From Fagopyrum homotropicum (Eukaryota; Streptophyta; Magnoliopsida; Caryophyllales; Polygonaceae), in NCBI GenBank assembly GCA_033239125.1, contig BSWB01000008.1:2324001-2388000 (forward strand): a stretch of DNA of 64,000 bases, given 5' to 3'. Made by a program: the position numbers and the translations under genes. Below the pieces are notes generated by a model, which saw only the letters and a program-made list of their open reading frames with translations, was not told the origin of the DNA and searched no databases. This document shows positions 11,550-22,232 of the stretch, piece by piece. Position 1 is the stretch's first letter. Each line of letters begins with the position of its first letter.

Positions 11550-11565
11550 GGGTGTGTTTGGAAAG
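11550..11565 (+). repeat. Left terminal inverted repeat of the PIF element
   Basis: GGGTGTGTTTGGAAAG pairs with the right end at 18806-18821 with one mismatch. The preceding TTA is the target duplication. Confidence 0.93.
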
Positions 11566-11573
11566 TTCACAGA

Positions 11574-11680
11574 AACACTAGTGTTAGGTAGTACTAGTGT
11601 AAATAGGGAGTGTATTTGAGTAACACTAGTGTTCAGTGCGTTGAAACCCTTAAACGGTGTTTGGCCCTAACACTAGTGTT
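11574..11680. promoter_or_regulatory. Subterminal palindromes, left end of PIF element
   Basis: The perfect palindrome AACACTAGTGTT occurs at 11574, 11622 and 11669, with a partial copy ACTAGTGT at 11593. Related TACACTAGTGTA and ACTAGTGTAT copies occur near the other end (18660, 18728 and 18789). Repeated subterminal motifs are commonly transposase-binding sites; that role is inferred here. Confidence 0.6.
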
Positions 11681-13328
11681 TCTAGCCAGATTGTGAGGGG
11701 GGTGTACTCGACTCACTCGCAAAAACACAGAAAGGCATCCAGAACCAGATTCCTTGGCGATTTTTGGGCGATTTAGGGGCGATTCGGCGAGTGCTCCGGC
11801 GTGGTTCTTCAGGGCGTCGTTCTAGCCAGTTTACTTGCCAGATTGTAGCCGTCTTCTTCAGGGCGTCGTTCCCCTTCATCAACATCATAAGGTTAGGCCG
11901 ACTCGACTCACTCGCAAAAATTTAGTGTTTGATGAAATCGATTTATTTTTTTTGGGTTTCTGGTTCTTCGATTCTCTTATGCCAGGATTTAGATGCCTTC
12001 ATATCTATGTTGTTCAGTCGTGTCTTTGTATGCCAGGATTTGCTGTTATTTAGATGCCTTCAATCTTCTAACTCTGTTGTTCAGTCGTGTCTTTGCTGTT
12101 ATTTATGTGCAAATCCGGACTCTACTGATTTTAGTAACCTCTTCTTTCTATCTTCATGTGGTTTCGTTATGATAAACATTACTGGTAACAAGAATGTTAG
12201 TTTTGCAACATGTGCTTTCGTTATGATATTTGTAACCTCTTCTTACTGGTGACAAGAATGCCTTCAATCACTCTGATTTATGTGCAAATCCGGACTCTAC
12301 TGATTTTAGTAACCTTCTTTCTATCTTCTTTTTGTAACCAATGTTTCCTGATGCAAAGAGTTGTTGTGTAACATTTTGAATTGTAAGGATGTCTAAAGAA
12401 AGCTTCCTATCCATATGCATAGACCTGCTGTGGATCAAAGGCGGGACAGAAACTTGCCCGTAATCATACCATGAATTTGATGATGCGTGCAGTACAATAG
12501 TCAGCTAAGCTTTTGTTATACTTGTTAGCCCTTTTTGGTATTTCCATGGACCACAACTTGATGTCTCTTTTGAGCCTGGGTTCTCCTTGTGATGCATATT
12601 TGTCGCCTTGTAACCGGTCTAAATAGATTCTTTTGTTTATTTGATAAATTTGTGTTAATTAGCAATTTTATTGTTTGTATAAGCTTCCTGCATCATTTTC
12701 CTTTGTCCTTTTGCTTGGAGGCTTCTGGTTGTATAAATCAAATTGTATGCTTGGGCCTTATTTGGATTTTTTTTCTACAGTCCATGAATTTCTGATAGTG
12801 ATTGGCGATTTTTTTCATTCATGGGATTTTGGGATGAGAATGATTGATTTTGTGTAGTTGATAGTAACATCAATAAGATGCATTTGTTGATAAGGAAGCC
12901 TTCAGGTTCAAGATGTATAATAGCAACTAAATACTCCCTCCCGCTCTGTGTAATGTCAACTTCAATAAAATGCAAATTTGTGGTATATTATTAGCAAAAC
13001 TTTCTGCATCATCTTCTGATCGCATCTTTCATTATTACATTTGAATCAGCTCAACGATGTGCTCGTAAGATGCTTTTCATTTCAGTCTTTATTTTCCACG
13101 TTTCTTGTGTTTTTGCTTCCTTAATCACGCCTTTAATTGTTTCCTTCTCACTTCTGATGCATATTGGATTGGAACGAACTTTCTCATTGTAGACCACTAA
13201 TAAGGTTTCTATGACTAGGCATTTATATAGTAGATTTGCTAAAAATCAGAAACTGAAAGGCATCCAGAAATAGCTTGCAAAAACATCAGCAAACACATAT
13301 GTATTAGAAACTGAAAGGCATCCACTAG
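11681..13328 (+). other. Non-coding upstream part of PIF element, repeated words
   Basis: No convincing gene. There are several short direct repeats: CTCGACTCACTCGCAAAAA near 11708 and 11899, TCTTCAGGGCGTCGTTC near 11806 and 11857, and a segment of about 40 bp containing GTGCAAATCCGGACTCTACT near 12105 and 12285. It could be a promoter, leader or introns for the small plus-strand ORF. Confidence 0.45.
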
Positions 13329-13563
13329 TATGGTTGTGTGTTAGGTACCAATGGATGACTAATGTTTCAGTGAATCATGACTTATGTTTCAGCAAACACA
13401 TATTGAAAGTCACAGCTTGTTATCTAGATTCTTTCATCTCTAATGTATCTGTTTGAATCAAGTGCCATGTTCTTTTTCTGTGTTTGGCAAATTGCTATCA
13501 TTTCAGTGATGCATGACTAAGTTTCACAATGTATGGTTGTGTGTTAGGTACCAATGGATGACT
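13329..13563 (+). repeat. 32-bp direct repeat around the small ORF start
   Basis: A 32-bp segment beginning TATGGTTGTGTGTTAGGTAC occurs at 13329-13360 and again at 13532-13563, 203 bp apart. It includes the ATG used by the small ORF, so an earlier ATG exists in the first copy, where the frame soon closes. Confidence 0.75.
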
Positions 13564-13892
13564 ACTCCGGTTTTGAGAGCGATATATGCATGTCAGATGA
13601 TGATCCCATCGAAGATGAGATGCTAATGTACGCATTTGATGATAGTGGATCTTCATCAAGTTTGAGGGATTTCGTGCAAGGACTACGTGAAGAGAGGAGA
13701 AGATTGAATTATGAAGTAAAAGTACTACGCTTGTGGGAAAGTGATGCTGCTATCATGATTGACGCATTAAAAGAAGAACTTAAAAAAGAGAAACAGCTAA
13801 ACAAGAAACTCACGCCGGAAATGTGTTTAAGATCATTTACTTGGGGTTTACTTTGTGGGGTTGCAATCGCTTGTTATGTAATGTACTACTAG
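13554..13892 (+). CDS. Small coiled-coil protein with C-terminal membrane segment
   Basis: An intact 112-codon frame lies inside the PIF element, opposite in strand to its two known genes. I do not recognise the family. Residues 1-36 are strongly acidic (many Asp, Glu and Ser), residues 37-88 look like a charged coiled coil, and residues 94-112 (FTWGLLCGVAIACYVMYY) form one hydrophobic segment at the extreme C-terminus, as in tail-anchored membrane proteins. The start sits in GTACCAATGGATG, a good plant context, just after a TTAG that could be a 3' splice site. The last 46 bp of the gene are duplicated just after the stop. It may be a captured host gene or a third gene of the transposon. Confidence 0.55.
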   Translation: MDDYSGFESDICMSDDDPIEDEMLMYAFDDSGSSSSLRDFVQGLREERRRLNYEVKVLRLWESDAAIMIDALKEELKKEKQLNKKLTPEMCLRSFTWGLLCGVAIACYVMYY

Positions 13893-14214
13893 GGGTTTGT
13901 TTTGTGGGGTTGCAATTGGTTGTTATGTAATGTACTAGTTGGGAGGTTTAAATTACAAGTTGTGTAATGTACGAAGGGTTATCTTACCCATGAACCTTTC
14001 TATGAACTTTGAATGGTATTATTTGTTGTCTTTGCTAACACATATGCAATTTCAGCAAGACAACCCGTAACTTTTGACTAAAAGTTGGACAAATTATAAA
14101 ATTAAACACACTTTTCCACCATAAAAGAGTGTTTGAAATCCTAAGGCAAGAGAATTGTTCATAAAAGAGTTCACAATAGATAAAAGTTGGACAATGTCAG
14201 TAATATCAAACATA

Positions 14215-15530
14215 TTACATATTCCTTCTTGCATTCCAAATTGCTGTTGCAATACGATCACGAATATGACTCATTCCTCTTCCATTCTGATTGGTGTCCT
14301 CCACCTCTTCTACCTCATCTTGATTTGTCGTTGGCAAATCATCGTCATCTTCTGACAAGTCATTGTACCCTGAGTAAAGACGAATAAAGTTGTGTAACGC
14401 AAAGCAAGCAAGATGGATGTCAACTTGGGTGTAGTCCGGGTAACAAGGCATAACAGATAATAACTTCCATCTCTTCTTTAGGATTCCAAAACAACGTTCA
14501 ATGCAGCTTCTCAGAGAAGAATGTGCCTTGTTAAACGCTTCTTTTTTGTTGCTAGGAGGCTCATTGTCAAACTGATTTAAATGATACCGAGTCTTTGAAT
14601 AAGGAACTAGGAACCCCGGTCTATCTGCATAACCCTTGTCACATAGATAGTACTTATCTGGAGGTGGATGTGGGAAGTTGAGATTGGGGTTGCAGATTGC
14701 ATTTTCGAGAACCTTGGCGTCATGAGAGGATCCTTCCCAACCGGACAAGACAAAAGTGAATAACATATTAAAGTCACATACGGCGAGAACGTTGAAAGTC
14801 ACAGTATGTTTCCTTCCGACAAACGGAACTTGAGAAACTTCTTCAATGCATGCACTTATGTGAGTACCATCCAGACAACCAATGCAATCCTGAATTAAAA
14901 ATCAAGTGAAGACAAATTACGAATAAATGAAATGAACCAAAAATATGTCCTTCACAAGTTTGTGTTTACCTTAAAGTAATCCTTGTATCTTGGGTCAGCT
15001 GCGATGTGTGATGGTGTTCTAGGAAAATTTGGGTTCCGGGGTCGGATGACATCACCTGCTAGTCCAAACCCTTCATGTCCACGTCCGGTAATAGAGTTCA
15101 ATACGCTATGAAACGATCGGTGTACAGTTTCGGTTGACCGTTGAAAGTGTTCAGCAACAACACGAACCGAGCAACCTTGTGCAAGGGTGTATAAAAACAA
15201 ACCAACTTTTTCAATTAGTGAAACTTCTGTAGAAGAGGTGAGGCCGTAGTTCTGCTCCAACTCGTTACATAAACGTCGGTAAACTTCAGCATCCATTCTA
15301 AACATGTTCACTGTCCGAATGTGATGTCCGTTCAATATCTCCTCCATCCAAAGTCTCCCCCGGTCATACTCCGTGTAACAAGGCTCCTTGTATATGTGCT
15401 TGTAGTAGTGATCAGCTGCAATTGCATATTGTCTTTGCAATTCTTGATGAGACTCAATGATGTTGAACCGTCGAATTTGCCTATGCTCATTGTCGTCACT
15501 ATCACGGCTTTCATTGCTAGAACTTGACAT
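14215..15530 (-). CDS. PIF/Harbinger DDE transposase, two exons, 411 aa
   Basis: Exon 1 is 15530-14970 and exon 2 is 14889-14215. The 80-bp intron has AAG|GTAAAC and TTCAG|GATTG borders and is phase 0. Residues 104-146 form a helix-turn-helix-like region. The DDE_4 (ALP1-like) domain has its acidic residues in DGTHI (D194), CDKGYAD (D271) and IERCFGILKKRW (E318), so the triad looks intact. The tail is acidic. No stop or frameshift is present. The enzyme cuts and joins the element ends in the nucleus, normally together with the MYB-like protein encoded next to it on the same strand. Confidence 0.9.
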
Positions 15531-15770
15531 TCAGTACCTGAAATAAATTTTGCAAATAAGTGCTACTAAAGGTAGGAGTTCTTATAAATTTAAAGTAGTG
15601 CATGAGAATCAAGTTCAATGAATATAAGATAAGTAATAATGAAAGGATTGTCGTGAAATTTAAAATCGACATATAATCCAACAAAACATACACAATCCAA
15701 CATGTCAAAACATAATGAAAGGATTGTCTTAAGATAGTAGTTTCATAAAATAGAACAAACAGTCGGACAA

Positions 15771-16879
15771 CTACATCAATGACCGCTCATACTCCCATGT
15801 CAACCAACGCACTCTCTCTTCATCACTGTCCAGGTTCAGTAGTATATTCATATCAGAAGCAATTTTAGTCCTCCCAACAATGTAACACCACAGTGGACTT
15901 CCACTCTCAACCATGTCATTCTGGACCAGCCTTTTTACAACCTCCAACCCTCTCTGAGTCACTCTCTCCCGATCTCTTGCCTTAGAATTTACCTCCTCCT
16001 GGAGTACTGCTAGCAGTTTGTCACTGTTCTCATGTGAACGTTCCAAGAAAGCTTCCAACTTCGAAGACCCAACTGATTGTCTTCTTTTCCTCTTCATCGG
16101 ACCCTTATCTTTATTACCCGTAGTTGCCGGTGTTGGTGTTGGTTCTGTAAATTGAACCGGCTCATCATCGTTTGCTTGAACTCCGGAGTAGCTAGAACCG
16201 CCACCTTCATTGACGGTGCCGACAAAATTACGAAAAAAATCACCACCCTCACCGTCATCTTCACCTAAACCTAATTCCGCATCATCTGCAAGCGAGATAG
16301 GATCTGGTATTGCCTCACGAACCATTCCAGCTGACATGGCTAGACGGCCCGTAGCTACATTTCCATCAAACAACGATGTCAACAACTCCTCATACTCCAC
16401 TTCCATACCCTTGTTCTTATACTTCTTACAGTTTACATCTTCCTACAGTACAAAGCACAAACAAGTCAAAAAAATTTTATTAAAAATCACATATTAATAT
16501 TTATAAAAGTTATAACAACGTATGAATAAAAAGTGAGCTAAGAAATTACCTTTATCTTCCTATTCCACCATTCATTGGAAGCCGTAATCATTCGAGTCTT
16601 CTCATCCCATCCTAGACCGGTCTCAGAATTTCTAAGACTTTTCCAAGCCTTGTATTCCTTTTTCATTGTCTCAAATTTATTTCTACAAAATTCATTAACT
16701 CCAGACTTCCCAGTCTTACTAATAAATGTAGCAGTTATCTCCTTCCAGTTGTAAGCTTGCTTGCTCCCGTTTTTCTTTTGATATTCCATTAAAATTGAAA
16801 CTAGAATTGTTACTAGTTCAAATGTCCAAGGAAAATTTGGAGCCCTAGACCGACATTGTGACACATTATTATCATCCAT
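15771..16879 (-). CDS. MYB/SANT-like partner protein of the PIF element
   Basis: Exon 1 (16879-16550, 110 codons) and exon 2 (16442-15771) join in phase 0 over a 107-bp intron bounded by AAAG|GTAATT and TGTAG|GAAG, giving 333 residues. Residues about 15-100 match the Myb/SANT-like (Myb_DNA-bind_3) pattern, with spaced tryptophans (PWTFELV, YNWKEI, YKAWKSL, GWDEKTRMI, NEWW). The middle is acidic and Gly/Ser-rich, with a basic KRKRR patch, then a helical C-terminal region. In PIF/Harbinger elements such a protein binds DNA and brings the transposase into the nucleus. It lies directly upstream of the transposase on the same strand. The reading frame is intact. Confidence 0.87.
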
Positions 16880-17159
16880 CTACACGCTAAAACAATGTAT
16901 GCTTAGTACAAACACAAGTATAGTACACAATATAAAATTATTTATATATCTAAGTAAACACACTGTATTCATACCACAGCAGCACAACTCAATTACACAA
17001 CAGCAATGAACAAGTAATAATGAACCGGCTTGAACATAATAAAATAAACACAAAATCCAGCATGTTTGAAGGTGGAGACACAATAAAATTCTTGTCCTTA
17101 TTCGTACATGAGATTCAAAATTCATGTCCTTATCCAACACTTTTTAGTTACAAGTTCCT

Positions 17160-17490
17160 TGCAAATCTTTTTAGATCTCTCTTATATAACTCACTCACAG
17201 GTGGTTTACAGAACCTTCAAAGGCAATGCATTAAACAAATCAACACAAAATCCAGCATGTTTGAAGGTCCTGTGCCATCTGCAATTCCTTCTTCTTTGTG
17301 TCATCTAAAGTGATCTTCGATTACTTGACTTGTCTCATAACAATTTGACAGGCTACATATACCTGAATGCTTCACCTACTATATTTCTCAGAATTTAGAA
17401 ACAAACTTCAAAGGCTGGTTGTTAGTTTGAGTGGAAATCTACTGCAAGGACCAATACCACATTCCTTAGGTAACTGCAAACTATTAATAT
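17160..17490 (+). pseudogene. Captured LRR receptor-like gene fragment
   Basis: Across frameshifts the plus strand encodes pieces typical of plant extracellular leucine-rich repeats: LDLSHNNLTGYI near 17314-17360, then a PECF piece, and SGNLLQGPIPHSLGNCKLL near 17430-17490. A weaker LDLSY plus SLTG piece lies near 17171-17205. This is the pattern of LRR receptor-like proteins that sense pathogens or peptides. It has no open frame, no start and no kinase or membrane part. It lies upstream of the element's MYB gene and antisense to it, so it is best read as host sequence carried by the transposon. Confidence 0.68.
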
Positions 17491-17603
17491 CATTTTACTC
17501 GCAATAATCATAAGGCTGGTTGCGCATAATAATATTCAAGCAAGAGTTCAGAACAAGACACAATGAAGTAGACCAATATTCCATCAACTTCATACAACAA
17601 AAT

Positions 17604-18375
17604 ATGCAATAGAGTTCATCCTCCCTTGATAGGATTACCAATTCAAAATATGAAGCCAACAAGACACAATGCTGGGAATATGCAATAGAGTTCATCCTCT
17701 CTTGATAGGATTACCAATTCAAAATATGAAGCTGTCAAGTAATAATGCTGGGAATATGCAATAGAGTTCATCCTCTCTTGACAGATCGAAGCAATAACAA
17801 TCAAGATGGAACGAAGCCAACAAGACACAAAGCTGAGAGTAAAAGGAAAATACGGGTACATACCGAGTGAAGACGAAGCCAATCGAAGGGAGCTGCTTGA
17901 GAATTTCGAGATGGAACGAAGAGAAAATAAGATCTGTAAAACAAATAAGCTGTAAGTAGGTGAGAATCGAGATGGAACGAAGCCAATCAAATCTATTCGA
18001 ATTACAGATCGAAGCAATAACAATTAAGATGGAACGAAGCCAATCGACACAAAGTTGAGAGTAAAAGGAAAATACGGGTACATACCGAGTGAGGACGAAG
18101 CCAATCGAAGGGAGCTGCTTGAGAATCGAGATGGAACGAAGAGAAAATAAGATCTGTAAAACAAATAAGCTGTAAGCAGGTGAGAATCGAGATGGAACGA
18201 AGCCAATCAAATCTATTCGAGTTACAGATCGAAGCAATAACAATCAAGATGGAACGAAGCCAATCGACACAAAGTTGAGAGTAAAAGGAAAATACGGGTA
18301 CATACCGAGTGAAGACGAAGCCAATCGAAGGGAGCTGCTTGAGAATCGAGATGTAAAACAAATAAGATCTGTAAG
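17604..18375. repeat. Tandem repeats inside the PIF element
   Basis: Two kinds follow each other. At 17604-17780 a unit of about 75 bp occurs about two and a half times (AATAGAGTTCATCCTC marks each copy). At 17781-18375 a unit of about 220 bp occurs nearly three times, with ACAGATCGAAGCAATAAC at 17781, 18004 and 18224. Within the unit GATGGAACGAAGCCAATC also recurs. The copies contain no stop in some minus-strand frames, which makes long but meaningless ORFs. The position near the right end, upstream of the two minus-strand genes, would suit a promoter or enhancer array. Confidence 0.8.
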
Positions 18376-18805
18376 CAGGTGTTCATCGAGATGGAACGAA
18401 TCCAATCGAAGAAAAAATCAAATCTATTCGAGTTGGATGTAACTTACCGAGTGAAGACGATGATTGCCGGTCGTGGTTCGTCTTTTTGCCGGTCGTCGTT
18501 CGTCGCCGCCGGTCGTGGATCCTCAGACGATTGCGAGCTTCTCTCACCAGAACGAAGATTAGGGTGTGGGTTGATGAGAGAGAGTGTTGAATATATACCC
18601 GGTTTTTATGTGTAAATAACGTTTAAACATAAGGGCATTCTGGGTATTTTGTACGAATATACACTAGTGTAAGATCCTTACCCTTGCTCGGATGAGGGTT
18701 TCAGATACACTCCGAGATACACTAATCACTAGTGTATCTCAGTAGGCCAAACACAGATTAAATTTAGTAACACTCACATACACTCCAATACACTAGTGCA
18801 TATAC

Positions 18806-18821
18806 CTTGCCAAACACACCC
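18806..18821 (-). repeat. Right terminal inverted repeat of the PIF element
   Basis: CTTGCCAAACACACCC is the inverse of the left end. The TTA at 18822-18824 completes the target duplication. Confidence 0.93.
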
Positions 18822-19422
18822 TTAATTGTTGGATGTTCTCAGCCTCTAAGTATGGGTTGAACTTGTGGAAAATCCAACCCTTTATATAGGAAAATTGTCT
18901 TCCATAGATAAGGTATCTTAGAAAGATCTTTTCCTCTAAGCATGGGCTGAATATCTTTTCTTTCTTCCAAAAATCCAGCCAAAAAATATAAGATATATTC
19001 TTTCCATAATTAAAAGATCTCAGCCACAAAAATATGATCTCGCCGGCGACAGGGTGTCCACCTCGGTCGGGGCGCTCCTCATGGTCACCTCGGTCGAGGT
19101 GATACTGTAGCTGACCGAGGTGACTCTGAACTGAATGTGAAATCTCTCAATTCAGGTCCAAAGTAAATCTTCTTCGTTAATTCCATGCTTCCTGAGTTCT
19201 TATTTGAGCTCGAGAATGTAGCTCCTATGACTCCTTAACTCCATTTCGATCCAAAACGTGTCATTTTACCTACAATTACAATGAAACTTGGTGTAGACCT
19301 TGATTCCCGTAAAGGTAGATGAAACAACAATATAATCACATAATATACATCCATACAAGAAGATTATGGAAGATAAAACGTCTAAACAAGTCCCAAAATA
19401 TAGACTATAATACATGCTATCA

Positions 19423-20981
19423 AAATACCCCATACTTGTCCCTTGCTTGTTCCCAAGCAAGTTCCGAATCTTAAGTACAAGATAGAATGGATTATAAGTC
19501 AAAAAAGATCAATGAAAAATCCTTCAAAACCTTTTGGTGGTGTGCTCCACACATAGAACACTCTAAGAGAATGCTTCATGACAAATAGAATCAAGACATG
19601 ATCAAAACATTTTACAAATATAAGTAAGTTGTTCATCTTTGCATAAAATCGTAGAATGCATAATAATTCACAATTATCGAAATTAATCATGTATAATTCA
19701 GTTTAAACCACCAAGTCAATCAACAAGCTCAAGGTCTCAAGGGCTTTCCAAAAGAGGTCAATAAACGTGTAGGGGTGGGATGTATATAAGGAATGTGGTG
19801 CTAGAATCCGGGAAAAGAATCTTACTTCACTTCTTTTAAATCACAACATCCTCCACCAATAAGCTTTGCTTATTTTCACTTTTTTTTTACTTTTTGGGAT
19901 GCATGGACAGAGGTGCACAATAACTGAAGCCTAGGAAATCAACAATCATCAATTTCTCAAGATGCCTCAAACCCTTGATGCACATACCATGACCCGTTAT
20001 GAATATCACTCAATCTGACTTTGGCAAGACACAAACACCCGGCTATGTGAATGGTGCCGAGTTACTCATCATCATGATTGTCTTCCCCAAACCTAATGTT
20101 TCTTTTTACACTTTCAACCCACATCTCAACTTCGCTTTCACTTGATTTTCTTTTTGTTTGCTTCCAACTTCCCAGATAGATAAAGGGAGGCAAATATATA
20201 TATATGAGGGGTTAAGCATGATCAAGAAGAAAAATAAGAGAAAAAAAATGAATTGCCTTGGTCTTTCCATGAAGAGAGTGAGAAAACTCATCATGTGGTG
20301 TCAACCTTCAAATTCAACATAATTTTGATAAAAACGAAGAATTAAACATGCCAAAACTTTAAACAAAGCATTTTGCAACTTAAACATATCATAAAACCTT
20401 TCAAACATATAAAGATTTCAAAGCCAATCTGCAAACAAAAATCTTCACTGAGGTCATATCCAGAAAAGAAGCACAAAAATCGTTTCGAAAACTTCTCTCA
20501 GTTAAACCACCTCGGTCGAGGTGTTCTTAGTCAACCGAGCTACTTGACCTCGTTTGGTCAGAATCATCCCGGTCGAGGTCATAAATTTTTTATTTATTTA
20601 TTTATTTATTTATTTATAAACCAGTTTTTGACGTTTTTTTCAATCAAATAACATGTATGCATGCATGTAATCTCAGATAAACACATAGAGCATAAAGAAA
20701 AATCATAAATATCCAAACCGAGTCATACAAGCATACACAATGTCAAATAATACACATAAATACCCCATACTTGGGACACATTGTCCCAATGGGTCAAAGA
20801 AGTCTAAAACAAGAGAACTCACCGGACATAGTTGAGCTGCGAAAATAAACAACAAAGAAGGTCCATGCAAGCTCTAGTCCTCATCTGTTGGTGGTGGTGG
20901 TGGATATGGGACGAAGGGATGTTGAGATGGGTCAAACAGATAACCCATAATGTGTTGGATTTGGATCTCCATCATCCTCCG
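19423..20981 (-). other. 3' non-coding region of element B
   Basis: This is the stretch between the extra ORF and the 3' LTR on the minus strand. Its close counterpart is 47040-48482 in element D. The purine-rich tract next to the LTR reads, on the minus strand, GGGACAAGTATGGGGTATTT and is the likely plus-strand primer site. One GC-motif cluster lies at 20508-20580 and a (TTTA)n microsatellite at 20588-20620. I see no gene. Confidence 0.75.
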
Positions 20982-22232
20982 CTAGTAGTGCTGGCTCTCC
21001 CTCAGCTCCATCATCTCCAAGGACAAGGCGGCGTAAGAGTCGATCATCTGGTCCGTCAGCTCGTCAATCCATCGGTGAGCTACGGGATCTCTCTTTCTGC
21101 GGACTCTACGCCAGACATGTCGTGATGGTGCTGCAGCTGCCTCCTCCTCTGTAGCCTCGTCGTCTAAATCGACAACTGGCACACTAGGGCCAGCTGTATC
21201 TGTACCTGTCTCCATGACAGCACCGCCATCATCATACTCCTCCTCCTCGGGGGCAGCGTCAGCATCTCGGGCATCCTGAATGTATGGAAGCAAGGCGGAA
21301 GACCAATACCGTGGATCGAAAACTGAGAACTGAGTCGACCACAAGATACCCTGAGGGGCATTCTGCTCCCAAGGCATAGCCACGTATGGTGTAGTGAGTC
21401 CACGAAGAACCAGAATCCTCCCCGTGATCATCTCCTGAAGTCCTAGCGGATTTGCAGCCGCCACCAGCGTACAAGCACTCAAATCTAGACCCATAACTGT
21501 AGCGATATGAGTCACCAATCCTCCACAGCAAATATCTCCCTTCGCCTTCCCCTTGATCCAGTGTAGATACTCAACTAACATGCCTCCAAAATCAGGCACT
21601 CCTCTAGTAACCATGCAGAAAAGACTCGGCAGCTCTCCCTGTCTAATCTTCTAGGACGTCTCAGTACGTGCCAAAAGGGTCTCACTGAATATACGGTGGG
21701 CCAGACGGAAGGCTAAATGGAAGATGATGCGCTCCCTAGAGTCTCCAGGTCTCCATCTATCTGTATGCTTCACCACATGGGCAATCTGCCCCCATAACTG
21801 TCGAGCCATTGCTCGAGAAGGAAAATCAGGAACCGTAGGAGTCGGGAAGCCAAAAATATCTCTGAACTGATCCATAGGAACTATGTAGTTCCGGTTAAGC
21901 AACCGGTAATTGATGTTGTTCATCTCAGGTATGTGAGTGACAGAACTCACAAACTCTAGGGTCGGCTCAAGGTATGTTGGAGCTCGGATCTCCATAAACT
22001 GCTCCAGCCCAACCATAGAAATCATCTTTTTGAAGTCCTCCATCACGTGGAGGCACTCGAAGACTGGAACATCTAAGAAGCGTGGGTCAATGACAGGGCG
22101 TGCGCATATACGATCAAAATCTGCCTGGTGACGCTCATGGATCACCGGGATAGAAGGTCTAGAGGAAGGGGAAGAAGAAGAACCACTGGGAGCATCTCTC
22201 AAAACCAACTGAAGATCAGAACGAGAACTCAT
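20982..22232 (-). pseudogene. Athila-type extra ORF (ATHILA ORF-1 family), element B
   Basis: A frame of about 417 codons starts with ATG at 22232 and is broken only by a TAG at about 21651. The first part (FECLHVMEDFKKMISMVGL, NYRLLNRNYIVP, FGFPTPTVPDFPSR) resembles the plant retrotransposon protein family named after Athila ORF-1. The second half ends in an acidic stretch and a basic RRVRRKRD segment. Its function in the element is unknown; it is often listed as an envelope-like position. Truncated relatives lie in element C (39780-40450); element D lacks it. Confidence 0.7.

Larger units (their letters stand above)
11550..18821 (-). mobile_element. PIF/Harbinger transposon, 7,272 bp, complete ends
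   Basis: The left end is GGGTGTGTTTGGAAAG and the right end is the inverted CTTGCCAAACACACCC. A TTA target duplication flanks both sides (11547-11549 and 18822-18824), the PIF/Harbinger hallmark, and the uninterrupted site is visible at 28755 in the sister LTR. It carries both genes expected of the superfamily on the minus strand: a DDE transposase and a MYB/SANT-like protein. It also has a small plus-strand ORF, captured LRR gene pieces and internal tandem repeats. Both genes read without stops if one intron is removed from each, so the element may be or recently have been autonomous. Confidence 0.95.
10417..19422 (-). repeat. 3' LTR of element B, split by a PIF element
   Basis: The pieces 10417-11549 and 18825-19422 together match the 5' LTR at 27626-29350 almost base for base. 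Without the insert and one TTA copy the LTR is about 1.73 kb. It starts TGATAGCATG (minus strand) and ends GGAGCGAACA. The part at 10766-11017 holds four copies of ACCGGGTAAGT or close variants, and 18874-18890 holds a TATA-like TTTATATAGG in antisense. Confidence 0.9.

Noticed and set aside
12361..12480. A possible second transposase fragment (MSKESFLSICIDL)
   Set aside because: Too short and isolated to distinguish from chance; no further blocks follow.
17643..18361. Several overlapping minus-strand ORFs of up to 174 codons (FVPSRF, YSLFVLQI repeats)
   Set aside because: They are translations of the 220-bp tandem repeat. The periodicity is in the DNA and no domain is seen.
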